5,008 nt of DNA from NCBI GenBank assembly GCA_020718315.1, contig DYSK01000130.1:1-5008 (forward strand), read 5' to 3'. The notes under the pieces were generated by a model, which was given only the letters and a program-made list of their open reading frames with translations, was not told the origin of the DNA and searched no databases. Positions 1 through 5,008 of this stretch are shown piece after piece. The DNA is from Draconibacterium orientale (GTDB taxonomy: Bacteria; Bacteroidota; Bacteroidia; Bacteroidales; UBA12170). Position 1 is the stretch's first letter. Each line of letters opens with the position of its first letter. A program made the position numbers and the translations under genes.

Positions 1-727
1 CGGCTGTTGAAACATGAACAATGTAGGTTTCGCATTTTGTTTTTTTTACTAACTCAATGACTTTTTCTACGGCTTTGTATTCGGTATAGTCAGGGCGTGT
101 TTTGGCATGAAAACTATTTTCTATTTGTCCGGCTGCAATGGCTTCGCTTCTCATCTGGTCAATTTCATTGCCCAATTCGGCATGAATTGTAACCGAAACA
201 TTTAGATTTTTGGCCACATTCATTGTTTTTTCTAATAGCTCGAAACTGATACCAATGGTTTTTTGATAGGCCAAATAGGTTTTAAAAGAAGTGATTCCGA
301 GTTCGTTTACGCAAACTTCCATTTCGTCTGGAATTTCGTCTCGCCATTCAACTATACTCATGTGAAAAGCAAAATCGCAATAGCAATGGCGCACTTCGGC
401 TTTCCGTTTGAGAAAAGCTGCTTTTAAATTTTCTCCTTTTTCGGGAGTCACAAAATCGATAAAACAAGTAGTACCTCCGGCCAATGCCGCTTGGCTGCCC
501 GAATGAAAATCGTCGGATGAATAGCCTTTTGGAGTAGGCAAGGAAAGATGTACGTGCGGATCTATTCCTGCTGCCATCACAAAAGCGCCTTCGGCATCAA
601 TACGAGGAATAGAGTTTAGATTGATCGATTCTTCTATGCGGCTTATTTTGCCGCATTCTATCAATAAATCGGCCATCACAATTTCGTGTGCTAAAACCAG
701 TCTTCCATTTTTAATCAGCAAATCCAT
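1..727 (-). CDS. D-hydantoinase / dihydropyrimidinase-type cyclic amidohydrolase (5' part, runs off the left edge)
   Basis: This is the N-terminal 242 residues of an amidohydrolase-superfamily enzyme; full-length relatives have about 450-480 residues. The family hydrolyses cyclic amide rings such as dihydrouracil or 5-substituted hydantoins at a binuclear metal centre in the cytoplasm. The protein starts MDLLIKNGRLV, typical of the small N-terminal beta-domain. DPHVHL gives metal ligands H58 and H60. SFKTYLAYQ gives the carbamylated bridging lysine K149 and a substrate-binding tyrosine Y154. TIHAELGNEID gives H182, and YIVHVSTA gives H238. This spacing matches hydantoinases and dihydropyrimidinases better than dihydroorotases. 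The last metal ligand, an Asp near residue 315, and the substrate-contact loops lie outside the window, so substrate specificity and completeness cannot be judged. The frame is open from the ATG at 727 to the edge. The gene lies 48 bp after the YgjV-GNAT gene and may be co-transcribed with it or use the promoter-like motif at 748-755. Family assignment is secure; the exact substrate is not. Confidence 0.92.
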   Translation of the reverse strand, partial: MDLLIKNGRLVLAHEIVMADLLIECGKISRIEESINLNSIPRIDAEGAFVMAAGIDPHVHLSLPTPKGYSSDDFHSGSQAALAGGTTCFIDFVTPEKGENLKAAFLKRKAEVRHCYCDFAFHMSIVEWRDEIPDEMEVCVNELGITSFKTYLAYQKTIGISFELLEKTMNVAKNLNVSVTIHAELGNEIDQMRSEAIAAGQIENSFHAKTRPDYTEYKAVEKVIELVKKTKCETYIVHVSTA

Positions 728-729
728 CG

Positions 730-743
730 CGTTTCTTTCAAAA
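730..743. repeat. Left copy of a 14-nt inverted repeat flanking the YgjV-GNAT gene
   Basis: The plus strand reads CGTTTCTTTCAAAA. The exact reverse complement lies at 1453-1466. This copy sits between the promoter-like motif and the ATG of the hydantoinase-type gene, so it would be in that gene's leader. On the minus strand it reads TTTTGAAAGAAACG, a purine-rich stretch just before the start codon. It could be a protein-binding site, a weak ribosome-binding region or chance, since the sequence is of low complexity. Confidence 0.35.
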
Positions 744-747
744 AAAT

Positions 748-755
748 CAAAGGTA
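748..755 (-). promoter_or_regulatory. Putative Bacteroidota -7 promoter element upstream of the hydantoinase-type gene
   Basis: The minus strand reads TACCTTTG, a full match to the Bacteroidota -7 consensus TAnnTTTG, ending 20 nt before the ATG at 727. No good -33 TTTG is seen at the usual spacing of about 19-23 nt; the nearest TTG is 25 nt upstream, inside the end of the preceding gene. The context TTTCTTACCTTTG closely matches the one upstream of the YgjV-GNAT gene. The gene may therefore have its own start site as well as read-through transcription. Confidence 0.4.
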
Positions 756-775
756 AGAAAAGGGCGCGATTCAGA

Positions 776-1411
776 CTATTCAATGTGCTTAATAAAAACC
801 ACTTTTTGGTCTTGAATACTTGGTTCAAATCCCAATTTCTTTAAATATTGATCGTTTTTTGGGCTGTAGCTGCCGCTGATAATGGTTTTTATTTCTTTTT
901 GCTTGAAAAGCGACTGATTGGCATCGTAGATAAATTTTCCCAATTTATAATCGCGGTATTCGGGCGTAACATAATCGAGTTTTACGCAAAGCGAATGATC
1001 GACGATTCGTTTTCCAATAAAAACGCCGGCGACTTGCATGTTCCGTAAGATTAAGTAACTCAATACTGTTTCGTTGTTTTCAACACTAAAATCAGGAAAA
1101 AATTTAGCAATATCCGTTTTGTGAAATTGTAGGAAATCGATCAAATAGCGGTTATCGTTGCGTATTTCCAAAGTGCGAAAGAGTTCTTTTTTGGAATAAA
1201 AACGAATCAAAAACACAATATTGGTCAGCATAATAAAGGCATTTACGATTCCAACAGGATAGGCTCCAATGCTGAAACCATAGGTTGTAAACAAGATGGT
1301 GCCAACAAAACTGAACCAGCGTAGTTTAACAATTGAACTGAAAGTCATTGCAAAGGCAATGAAAAAGGAGCCAAGATATCCGATGACTTCGATGGTCGAA
1401 AATTCGTACAT
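776..1411 (-). CDS. YgjV-like membrane protein with a C-terminal GNAT acetyltransferase-like domain
   Basis: This 211-aa protein has two parts. Residues about 8-70 hold three hydrophobic segments (roughly 8-26, 31-47 and 51-70) with the GYLGSFFIAFAMT and KLRWFSFVGTILFTTYGF patterns of YgjV-family inner-membrane proteins; some Bacteroidota relatives carry the doubtful label uroporphyrinogen decarboxylase. Residues about 95-211 look like a GNAT fold. DYVTPEYRDYKLGKFIYDAN (147-166) resembles the acetyl-CoA pyrophosphate-binding strand and helix, though the usual Q/RxxGxG/A loop is degenerate (Y152, R153, K156, G158). NDQYLKKLGFEP (186-197) is a common C-terminal GNAT pattern. The helices should place the catalytic-like domain at the cytoplasmic membrane. 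The ATG at 1411 gives the complete first helix and follows a promoter motif by 14 nt. The 3' neighbour is a cyclic amidohydrolase 48 bp away. The family call is firm; enzymatic activity and substrate are unknown. Confidence 0.85.
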   Translation of the reverse strand: MYEFSTIEVIGYLGSFFIAFAMTFSSIVKLRWFSFVGTILFTTYGFSIGAYPVGIVNAFIMLTNIVFLIRFYSKKELFRTLEIRNDNRYLIDFLQFHKTDIAKFFPDFSVENNETVLSYLILRNMQVAGVFIGKRIVDHSLCVKLDYVTPEYRDYKLGKFIYDANQSLFKQKEIKTIISGSYSPKNDQYLKKLGFEPSIQDQKVVFIKHIE

Positions 1412-1425
1412 AGTTTTATTTTGTG

Positions 1426-1433
1426 CAAAAGTA
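1426..1433 (-). promoter_or_regulatory. Putative Bacteroidota -7 promoter element upstream of the YgjV-GNAT gene
   Basis: The minus strand reads TACTTTTG, a full match to TAnnTTTG, ending 14 nt before the ATG at 1411. That position would give a short leader of about ten nucleotides. The -33 region shows only TTTC at 23-nt spacing in place of TTTG, so that half is weak. It lies in the 77-bp gap after the outer-membrane operon, the natural place for a new transcription unit. No hairpin plus T-run terminator is visible in this gap, so read-through from the upstream operon is possible. Confidence 0.5.
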
Positions 1434-1452
1434 AGAAATTAAATGCAATGGG

Positions 1453-1466
1453 TTTTGAAAGAAACG
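1453..1466. repeat. Right copy of a 14-nt inverted repeat flanking the YgjV-GNAT gene
   Basis: The plus strand reads TTTTGAAAGAAACG, the perfect reverse complement of 730-743. This copy lies about 20 nt upstream of the putative -7 element of the YgjV-GNAT gene, in a position suited to an upstream regulatory site. The match does not extend past 14 nt on either side. Confidence 0.35.
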
Positions 1467-1488
1467 ATTGGAATGAATTCTGATGTGT

Positions 1489-3558
1489 TTATTTCGCGAC
1501 CGAGAAAGGAATCGGATATTGAAAAGGGTTTCCGTTTTTAAGTGTGCCGAAAACAATGGTTTCGTAAGTGGCTCTTAGGTCGGAAGTATAGAAATGCATG
1601 GGTTTAGCGACTTCAAGAATACGCGGATTCCAAAACAAAAGCGTCCGAAAATCGGCGGTTTTTGATTGCTTTTCGCTTGTAGTTGCATAGAAATTGGTCC
1701 GGAAAATATAATTCGTGTTTACTGTTTGATATTTCAAAAAGGTAGCCGATTCGGGCATAATCATTCCTCCAAAATCGTCGGTGGTCGTCTTGATCATAAT
1801 TATTCCATTGATGGTATGACTTCCCAAAATAAAAGGCGTTTTGTGCAATTCAATTTTTTCGATTTTAGCAGGCGCTATTTTCATCAATTCATTTGCGTTA
1901 AAAACGGGGATATTATCGACCAAAATGAGCGGGTCATTGTAAAATAGTTCGAGCTCGGAATCGAAAATGGAGAGCTTGAAATTTTCATTCTGCTTTCGAA
2001 CGCGCACATTCGGCACCAATTCTTTGAAAACCATTTCGAGATTTGGCGTTTCAATGTAGTCATCAAGCAAAATAGAAACTTGGGGATTTTCGAATGAATA
2101 GGGCAGATGGCCGATGTTCAGGTTTTGAGTCTTGTTGTTTATCTTGTAGGCACTGGCAGTTTGCATGGCCACATACATCTGTTCTATCATCTCTGTTTGC
2201 GACGAATCGATTGTCATCTCAAAAGGCTTTAGATTCGGAAATACCGTCGAAAATTCGTTGTTTATCTTTATCTCCAGATTGTCTGCATTTTCGTGCAACA
2301 GACAGAGGAAGACATCTTGTTCGTTTTCGAAATTGTTGATAGAAAAAACAAAGCTGCCATCGTCTCGGGAATCGAAAATATGAATTTGCGGATAAGCTCT
2401 AAATAGCGAAAGATATACCGGTACTTTTGCCATTGGTTTTTGGCTGAGTTTGTCCACTACAACACCCGACAATCCTATATCTCTCATCTCGGGAAGCCAA
2501 TTCAGTTCGGTTGCATTGGGCACACAAAACACTTTTTTGAAAGGCGCGGTATTTAATTCCCTGTTTAGATCGGCCAAAAATAGTTCTAATTCTTGCTTGC
2601 TCAAAAGGCTAACCGCGAACTGCGTTTTTAAATAAGAAAACAAAAGGTGGGGATTCTCTGAAAAAAGTTTCAATTTTTGATTTGCGGGAAGATTTGTTCC
2701 CTTCAAAACTGTTTTAATACCCAGATTCTCATATTCTTGAAATTCATTTTCCGCCAATGTAAAAACGATTTCTTCTCTTTGTTTTGCTTGCTGTGCTTGG
2801 ATAGAATGAAAAGCCGAAGTTTTAGCGGAAGGAGAAATAAAAGCCTGAATTGCAAGTAGCTCGTCTTTCGAATTTTTTAGTTGAAGATAGCAAATGCCAG
2901 ATGCATTGAGAGGCGAAAGCACCACCGAAGCCGTATTGTTGCGCAGGTTTACAGTCCAATGCGATTGCAGTTGGAGTTTCGAATTCAGCAAAGACAAGGT
3001 GTAGAATTCTTCTTCCATTTCCGGAATTTCGGCCGAACGATGGAGAAAAACCAAATTTTGACCGTTTGCGGTTGTTTCGGTTTTAATCTGAAAATCGGGA
3101 CGAAGGAGGTTTGCATTTTCGGCGATTGCTTCCGCGAGTCGATGATCGGATTTTGGTGCAATGCCAATTTTAGGATTGACAATTTGCAAGGCAGTATAAA
3201 AATAATGATCCGACGAAAAATTCTTATTGAAATGAGTATAAGCTCTTAAAAAATAGACATCGCTTACAAATTCGGTCGGAATTTCAAAGGCTCCTTGCGC
3301 TTGTCCGTTCTGGATTCTGAATTTTTTTCGACTTATCGATTTTTGATTCGCGTTGAACAATTCCAAATATAAAATCTGACTGAGTGCCTTTTCGTTGTTC
3401 GGAAACTGCACCGAAGCCGAAAACCAAATGCTTTCGCTACTTAAATAAATGTCTCTGTCGGTAATAAGATTTATTTCTTCCATAGGAAGGTTCGGCAATT
3501 GTCCGTTTAGATTGAACTGAAAGCCGATTACGAGCATGAAAAAGTATAATTTTCGCAT
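1489..3558 (-). CDS. Secreted MG2-like / carboxypeptidase-regulatory-like / TonB-plug-like protein without a beta-barrel
   Basis: With the ATG at 3558 the product has 689 residues and begins with a signal peptide (MRKLYFFMLVIGFQFNLNGQ, probably cut after Q20; no lipobox). A longer in-frame start at 3651 would bury that peptide and overlap the previous gene by 77 nt, so it is not used. INLITDRDIYLSSESIWFSA (29-48) is the macroglobulin MG2-like opening. Beta-rich macroglobulin-like sequence follows to about 290. SGVVVDKLSQKPMAKVPVYL (364-383) through DDGSFVFSI (399-407) is a carboxypeptidase-regulatory-like domain. LDDYIETPNLEMVFKELVPN (498-517), then PLILVDNIPVF (543-553), IEKIELHK (566-573) and INGIIMIKT (583-591), form a plug-like domain. 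Only about 98 residues remain, including DFRTLLFWNP (636-645) and FYTSDLRATY (656-665), a closing motif seen in this family, so there is no barrel. It follows the DUF4249 lipoprotein gene by 16 bp. It is presumably periplasmic or outer-membrane associated; its role in the complex is unknown. Confidence 0.82.
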   Translation of the reverse strand: MRKLYFFMLVIGFQFNLNGQLPNLPMEEINLITDRDIYLSSESIWFSASVQFPNNEKALSQILYLELFNANQKSISRKKFRIQNGQAQGAFEIPTEFVSDVYFLRAYTHFNKNFSSDHYFYTALQIVNPKIGIAPKSDHRLAEAIAENANLLRPDFQIKTETTANGQNLVFLHRSAEIPEMEEEFYTLSLLNSKLQLQSHWTVNLRNNTASVVLSPLNASGICYLQLKNSKDELLAIQAFISPSAKTSAFHSIQAQQAKQREEIVFTLAENEFQEYENLGIKTVLKGTNLPANQKLKLFSENPHLLFSYLKTQFAVSLLSKQELELFLADLNRELNTAPFKKVFCVPNATELNWLPEMRDIGLSGVVVDKLSQKPMAKVPVYLSLFRAYPQIHIFDSRDDGSFVFSINNFENEQDVFLCLLHENADNLEIKINNEFSTVFPNLKPFEMTIDSSQTEMIEQMYVAMQTASAYKINNKTQNLNIGHLPYSFENPQVSILLDDYIETPNLEMVFKELVPNVRVRKQNENFKLSIFDSELELFYNDPLILVDNIPVFNANELMKIAPAKIEKIELHKTPFILGSHTINGIIMIKTTTDDFGGMIMPESATFLKYQTVNTNYIFRTNFYATTSEKQSKTADFRTLLFWNPRILEVAKPMHFYTSDLRATYETIVFGTLKNGNPFQYPIPFSVAK

Positions 3559-3574
3559 TTTTCTAAAATTTAAA

Positions 3575-4822
3575 CTACCAATCCCAATATTCCGGCTTTT
3601 TGGCCGTTCCTCCTTTTTTCTGACAGTCAATGCATTCTTGCCTTTCAACATATGCAGTTACTTCATCGGCTTCTGCCATTGGATCATTCGGATTTTGAAA
3701 GTACAAAGAAGTGAAATAAATGGGGTAAGAAATTGCTAAAGTAGTATTGAGGACATTTTTTATTTTCAAAGACGAAGTATCTGCAAAACTCAAAGTGCTT
3801 GTGTATCGGATATGGTCTGGTGCTTTTGTTAAAAGGTGATTGCTTTTTGTTCCAGAAGCTGCCATAAAAAAGCCCATGACCGCTTCGTTTGAATCGTCTA
3901 CATTTTTTATATTTCCTCTTACTTGAAACGGCAGTGTGGTGAACAATGCATCTTGATTATTGTTTTGCTTGTTGAGTTGATCCAAAAATGTGTAGGCGTT
4001 TTCTGAGATACTGTACTGATTAACTAAAATACTGTATTTATAACGTAAGCGATCGTCGGTAAATGGAATAAAATGAAGCGGTAAATTTTTTATAATTGGC
4101 GAACTGAGGTATTCTGTACTATAAGTAAATCGTTCGGGAACAATTCGTGTTTTCCAACAATAAAACAGGGTGTCTTCGTTTATTACTTTAGCCAATCCGT
4201 ATGGATTATATTGGGTAACAGGATACCGACGCCCTCTGTACAAAAAAATAATTCTATAATCGGAATGGTATTCATAGGTTTCTTCGATTTCCCAATAAAA
4301 AAAGGTTTTTGCAGAAGAAGCTAGTTTGCTGTTAATGTAAAATTGATACCCTTCTTGATTGGATTCCAAGTCGTTATCAGCTAATTGAACACTTTCTTCT
4401 ACTGCTAGATTTTCTACTTCAACCACCTGTTTTAATTCTTCGAAATCGGATTCGTATTTTTTTCCGTTTGAAAGTTGAATTTTTATTTTATAGGAACGAC
4501 CTATAATTCCTTGCATTCCGCCGGTACTGCTCGAGTAATTTCCGGGACTTATTTCCACAAGATTTTCTGTATTTCCTAAATTGTCAACCAAGCTTACAAG
4601 GGCCGAAGTGGTCGGGTTGTCAACTTCTTGATTGATGCTACTGGAATAGGAAAGTTTTACGGTATATGGTCCGGAGAAATTACTGATTTTTCCATCTACA
4701 ACCAACATTTGGTTGGCTTCAGTACTCAATTCCGGCCAATATTCTTCAACGCATGAATTTGCCAAAAACAGCATGGATAGAAAGCTCGTAAATAGTAGTC
4801 GTTTATATTTATTCGCTTGCAT
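3575..4822 (-). CDS. DUF4249-family outer-membrane lipoprotein
   Basis: The product has 415 residues, a usual length for DUF4249, a Bacteroidota family of unknown function usually encoded beside TonB-dependent receptors. KYKRLLFTSFLSMLFLANSC is a type II signal peptide with Cys24 as the lipidated residue; the lipobox (ANSC) is loose, as often in this phylum. Cys24 is followed by VEE, an acidic stretch like the lipoprotein export signals that send Bacteroidota lipoproteins to the cell surface. MLVVDGKIS (39-47) to about 130 is a beta-sandwich-like N-terminal region. Family-like motifs follow: YCWKTRIVPE (221-230), YSILVNQYSISENAY (263-277), RGNIKNVDDSNEAVMGFFMA (302-321), and the C-terminal CIDCQKKGGTAKKPEYW (397-413). 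The ATG lies inside the receptor gene's end, and the MG2/plug gene starts 16 bp later. By analogy with SusD it may cover the receptor or bind its ligand; that role is inferred, not shown. Confidence 0.9.
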   Translation of the reverse strand: MQANKYKRLLFTSFLSMLFLANSCVEEYWPELSTEANQMLVVDGKISNFSGPYTVKLSYSSSINQEVDNPTTSALVSLVDNLGNTENLVEISPGNYSSSTGGMQGIIGRSYKIKIQLSNGKKYESDFEELKQVVEVENLAVEESVQLADNDLESNQEGYQFYINSKLASSAKTFFYWEIEETYEYHSDYRIIFLYRGRRYPVTQYNPYGLAKVINEDTLFYCWKTRIVPERFTYSTEYLSSPIIKNLPLHFIPFTDDRLRYKYSILVNQYSISENAYTFLDQLNKQNNNQDALFTTLPFQVRGNIKNVDDSNEAVMGFFMAASGTKSNHLLTKAPDHIRYTSTLSFADTSSLKIKNVLNTTLAISYPIYFTSLYFQNPNDPMAEADEVTAYVERQECIDCQKKGGTAKKPEYWDW

Positions 4823-5008
4823 AATTTCCCAATTTAAAATTATAAGTTACCGATACAATTGGCGCACCAAAAATGGCGAGTTTGTATGCTTGAATTAGTC
4901 CATCTTTTTCTTCGAAATAGACTGAAAAAGCATTTTTTCGACCTAAAACATTGTACACCGAGAAAGACCAACTGCCGTGGCCTAATTTTCTTTTCAACAA
5001 ATTTCCTT
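4809..5008 (-). CDS. TonB-dependent outer-membrane receptor (C-terminal end, runs off the right edge)
   Basis: Only the last 65 residues are present, and the frame is open to the window edge. The sequence contains GSWSFSVYNVLGRKNAFSVY, the conserved late-barrel motif of Bacteroidota TonB-dependent receptors, then a final strand pair ending in PIVSVTYNFKL, the usual last barrel strand. Such receptors are 22-strand outer-membrane channels that take up ligands with energy from TonB-ExbB-ExbD; the ligand cannot be inferred here. Most family members end with an aromatic residue at the close of the final strand. This one adds GNYASE after it, and the bases coding those extra residues contain the start codon and first codons of the DUF4249 gene. 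The stop is at 4809-4811, 14 nt inside the downstream gene, which suggests co-translation. A start at 5000 would be an internal TTG and is not a gene start. Confidence 0.88.
   Translation of the reverse strand, partial: GNLLKRKLGHGSWSFSVYNVLGRKNAFSVYFEEKDGLIQAYKLAIFGAPIVSVTYNFKLGNYASE

Noticed and set aside
40..47. A run of eight T bases as a possible frameshift or slippage site in the hydantoinase-type gene
   Set aside because: The reading frame continues through it with sensible family sequence on both sides (YIVHVSTA and KVIELVKKTK), so nothing indicates a shift.
848..1048. A 66-codon plus-strand open frame with a hydrophobic start
   Set aside because: It is antisense to the GNAT-like domain of the YgjV-GNAT gene, whose protein sequence is clearly the conserved one. 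It has no promoter or motif of its own.
1412..1488. A possible transcription terminator after the outer-membrane operon
   Set aside because: Only a GAATTC palindrome and weak 4-5 bp pairings are visible, without a GC-rich stem followed by a T-run, so no terminator is called.
1666..1947. A 93-codon plus-strand open frame
   Set aside because: It is antisense to the plug-like region of the 689-aa protein and shows no domain; a shadow of the real gene.
2881..3249. A 122-codon open frame on the plus strand
   Set aside because: It lies wholly inside the MG2/plug gene on the opposite strand, has no recognisable motif, and is one of several antisense open frames expected from the gene's codon use.
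3559..3651. An N-terminal extension of 31 residues on the MG2/plug protein, starting at 3651
   Set aside because: It would overlap the DUF4249 gene by 77 nt and place charged sequence ahead of a clean signal peptide. The ATG at 3558 follows the upstream stop by 16 nt and starts the signal peptide directly.

Overview
The window looks like chromosomal DNA of a Bacteroidota species, most likely a flavobacterium or close relative. The DNA is AT-rich. The genes lack clear Shine-Dalgarno sites. Two intergenic gaps carry the Bacteroidota -7 promoter motif TAnnTTTG. The largest block encodes outer-membrane families typical of this phylum: a TonB-dependent receptor, a DUF4249 lipoprotein, and an MG2/carboxypeptidase-regulatory/plug protein. 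Every gene I can support lies on the minus strand, so transcription runs from high to low coordinates, and coding density is very high.

In transcription order there are two blocks. The first (5008 down to 1489) is a tight three-gene outer-membrane operon. It starts with the last 65 residues of a TonB-dependent receptor, whose stop overlaps the next start by 14 nt. A complete DUF4249-type surface lipoprotein (415 aa) follows. After a 16-nt gap comes a 689-aa secreted protein with an MG2-like N-terminus, a carboxypeptidase-regulatory-like domain and a TonB-receptor plug-like domain, but no beta-barrel. The spacing implies co-transcription and probably translational coupling. By analogy with SusC/SusD, the receptor is probably the TonB-driven channel and the lipoprotein its surface partner. 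The ligand is unknown.

The second block (1411 down to 1) begins after a 77-bp gap holding a promoter motif. It encodes a 211-aa membrane protein that joins a YgjV-like three-helix segment to a GNAT-acetyltransferase-like domain. After a 48-bp gap with a second promoter-like motif comes the first 242 residues of a D-hydantoinase/dihydropyrimidinase-type cyclic amidohydrolase, which runs off the left edge with all metal ligands expected in that part present.

No RNA gene, CRISPR array, insertion sequence, phage gene or clear terminator was seen, and no non-coding stretch exceeds 77 bp. The most notable items are the receptor/DUF4249/barrel-less-plug cassette, whose function as a unit is not established, the membrane-anchored GNAT fusion, and a 14-nt perfect inverted repeat flanking that fusion gene.
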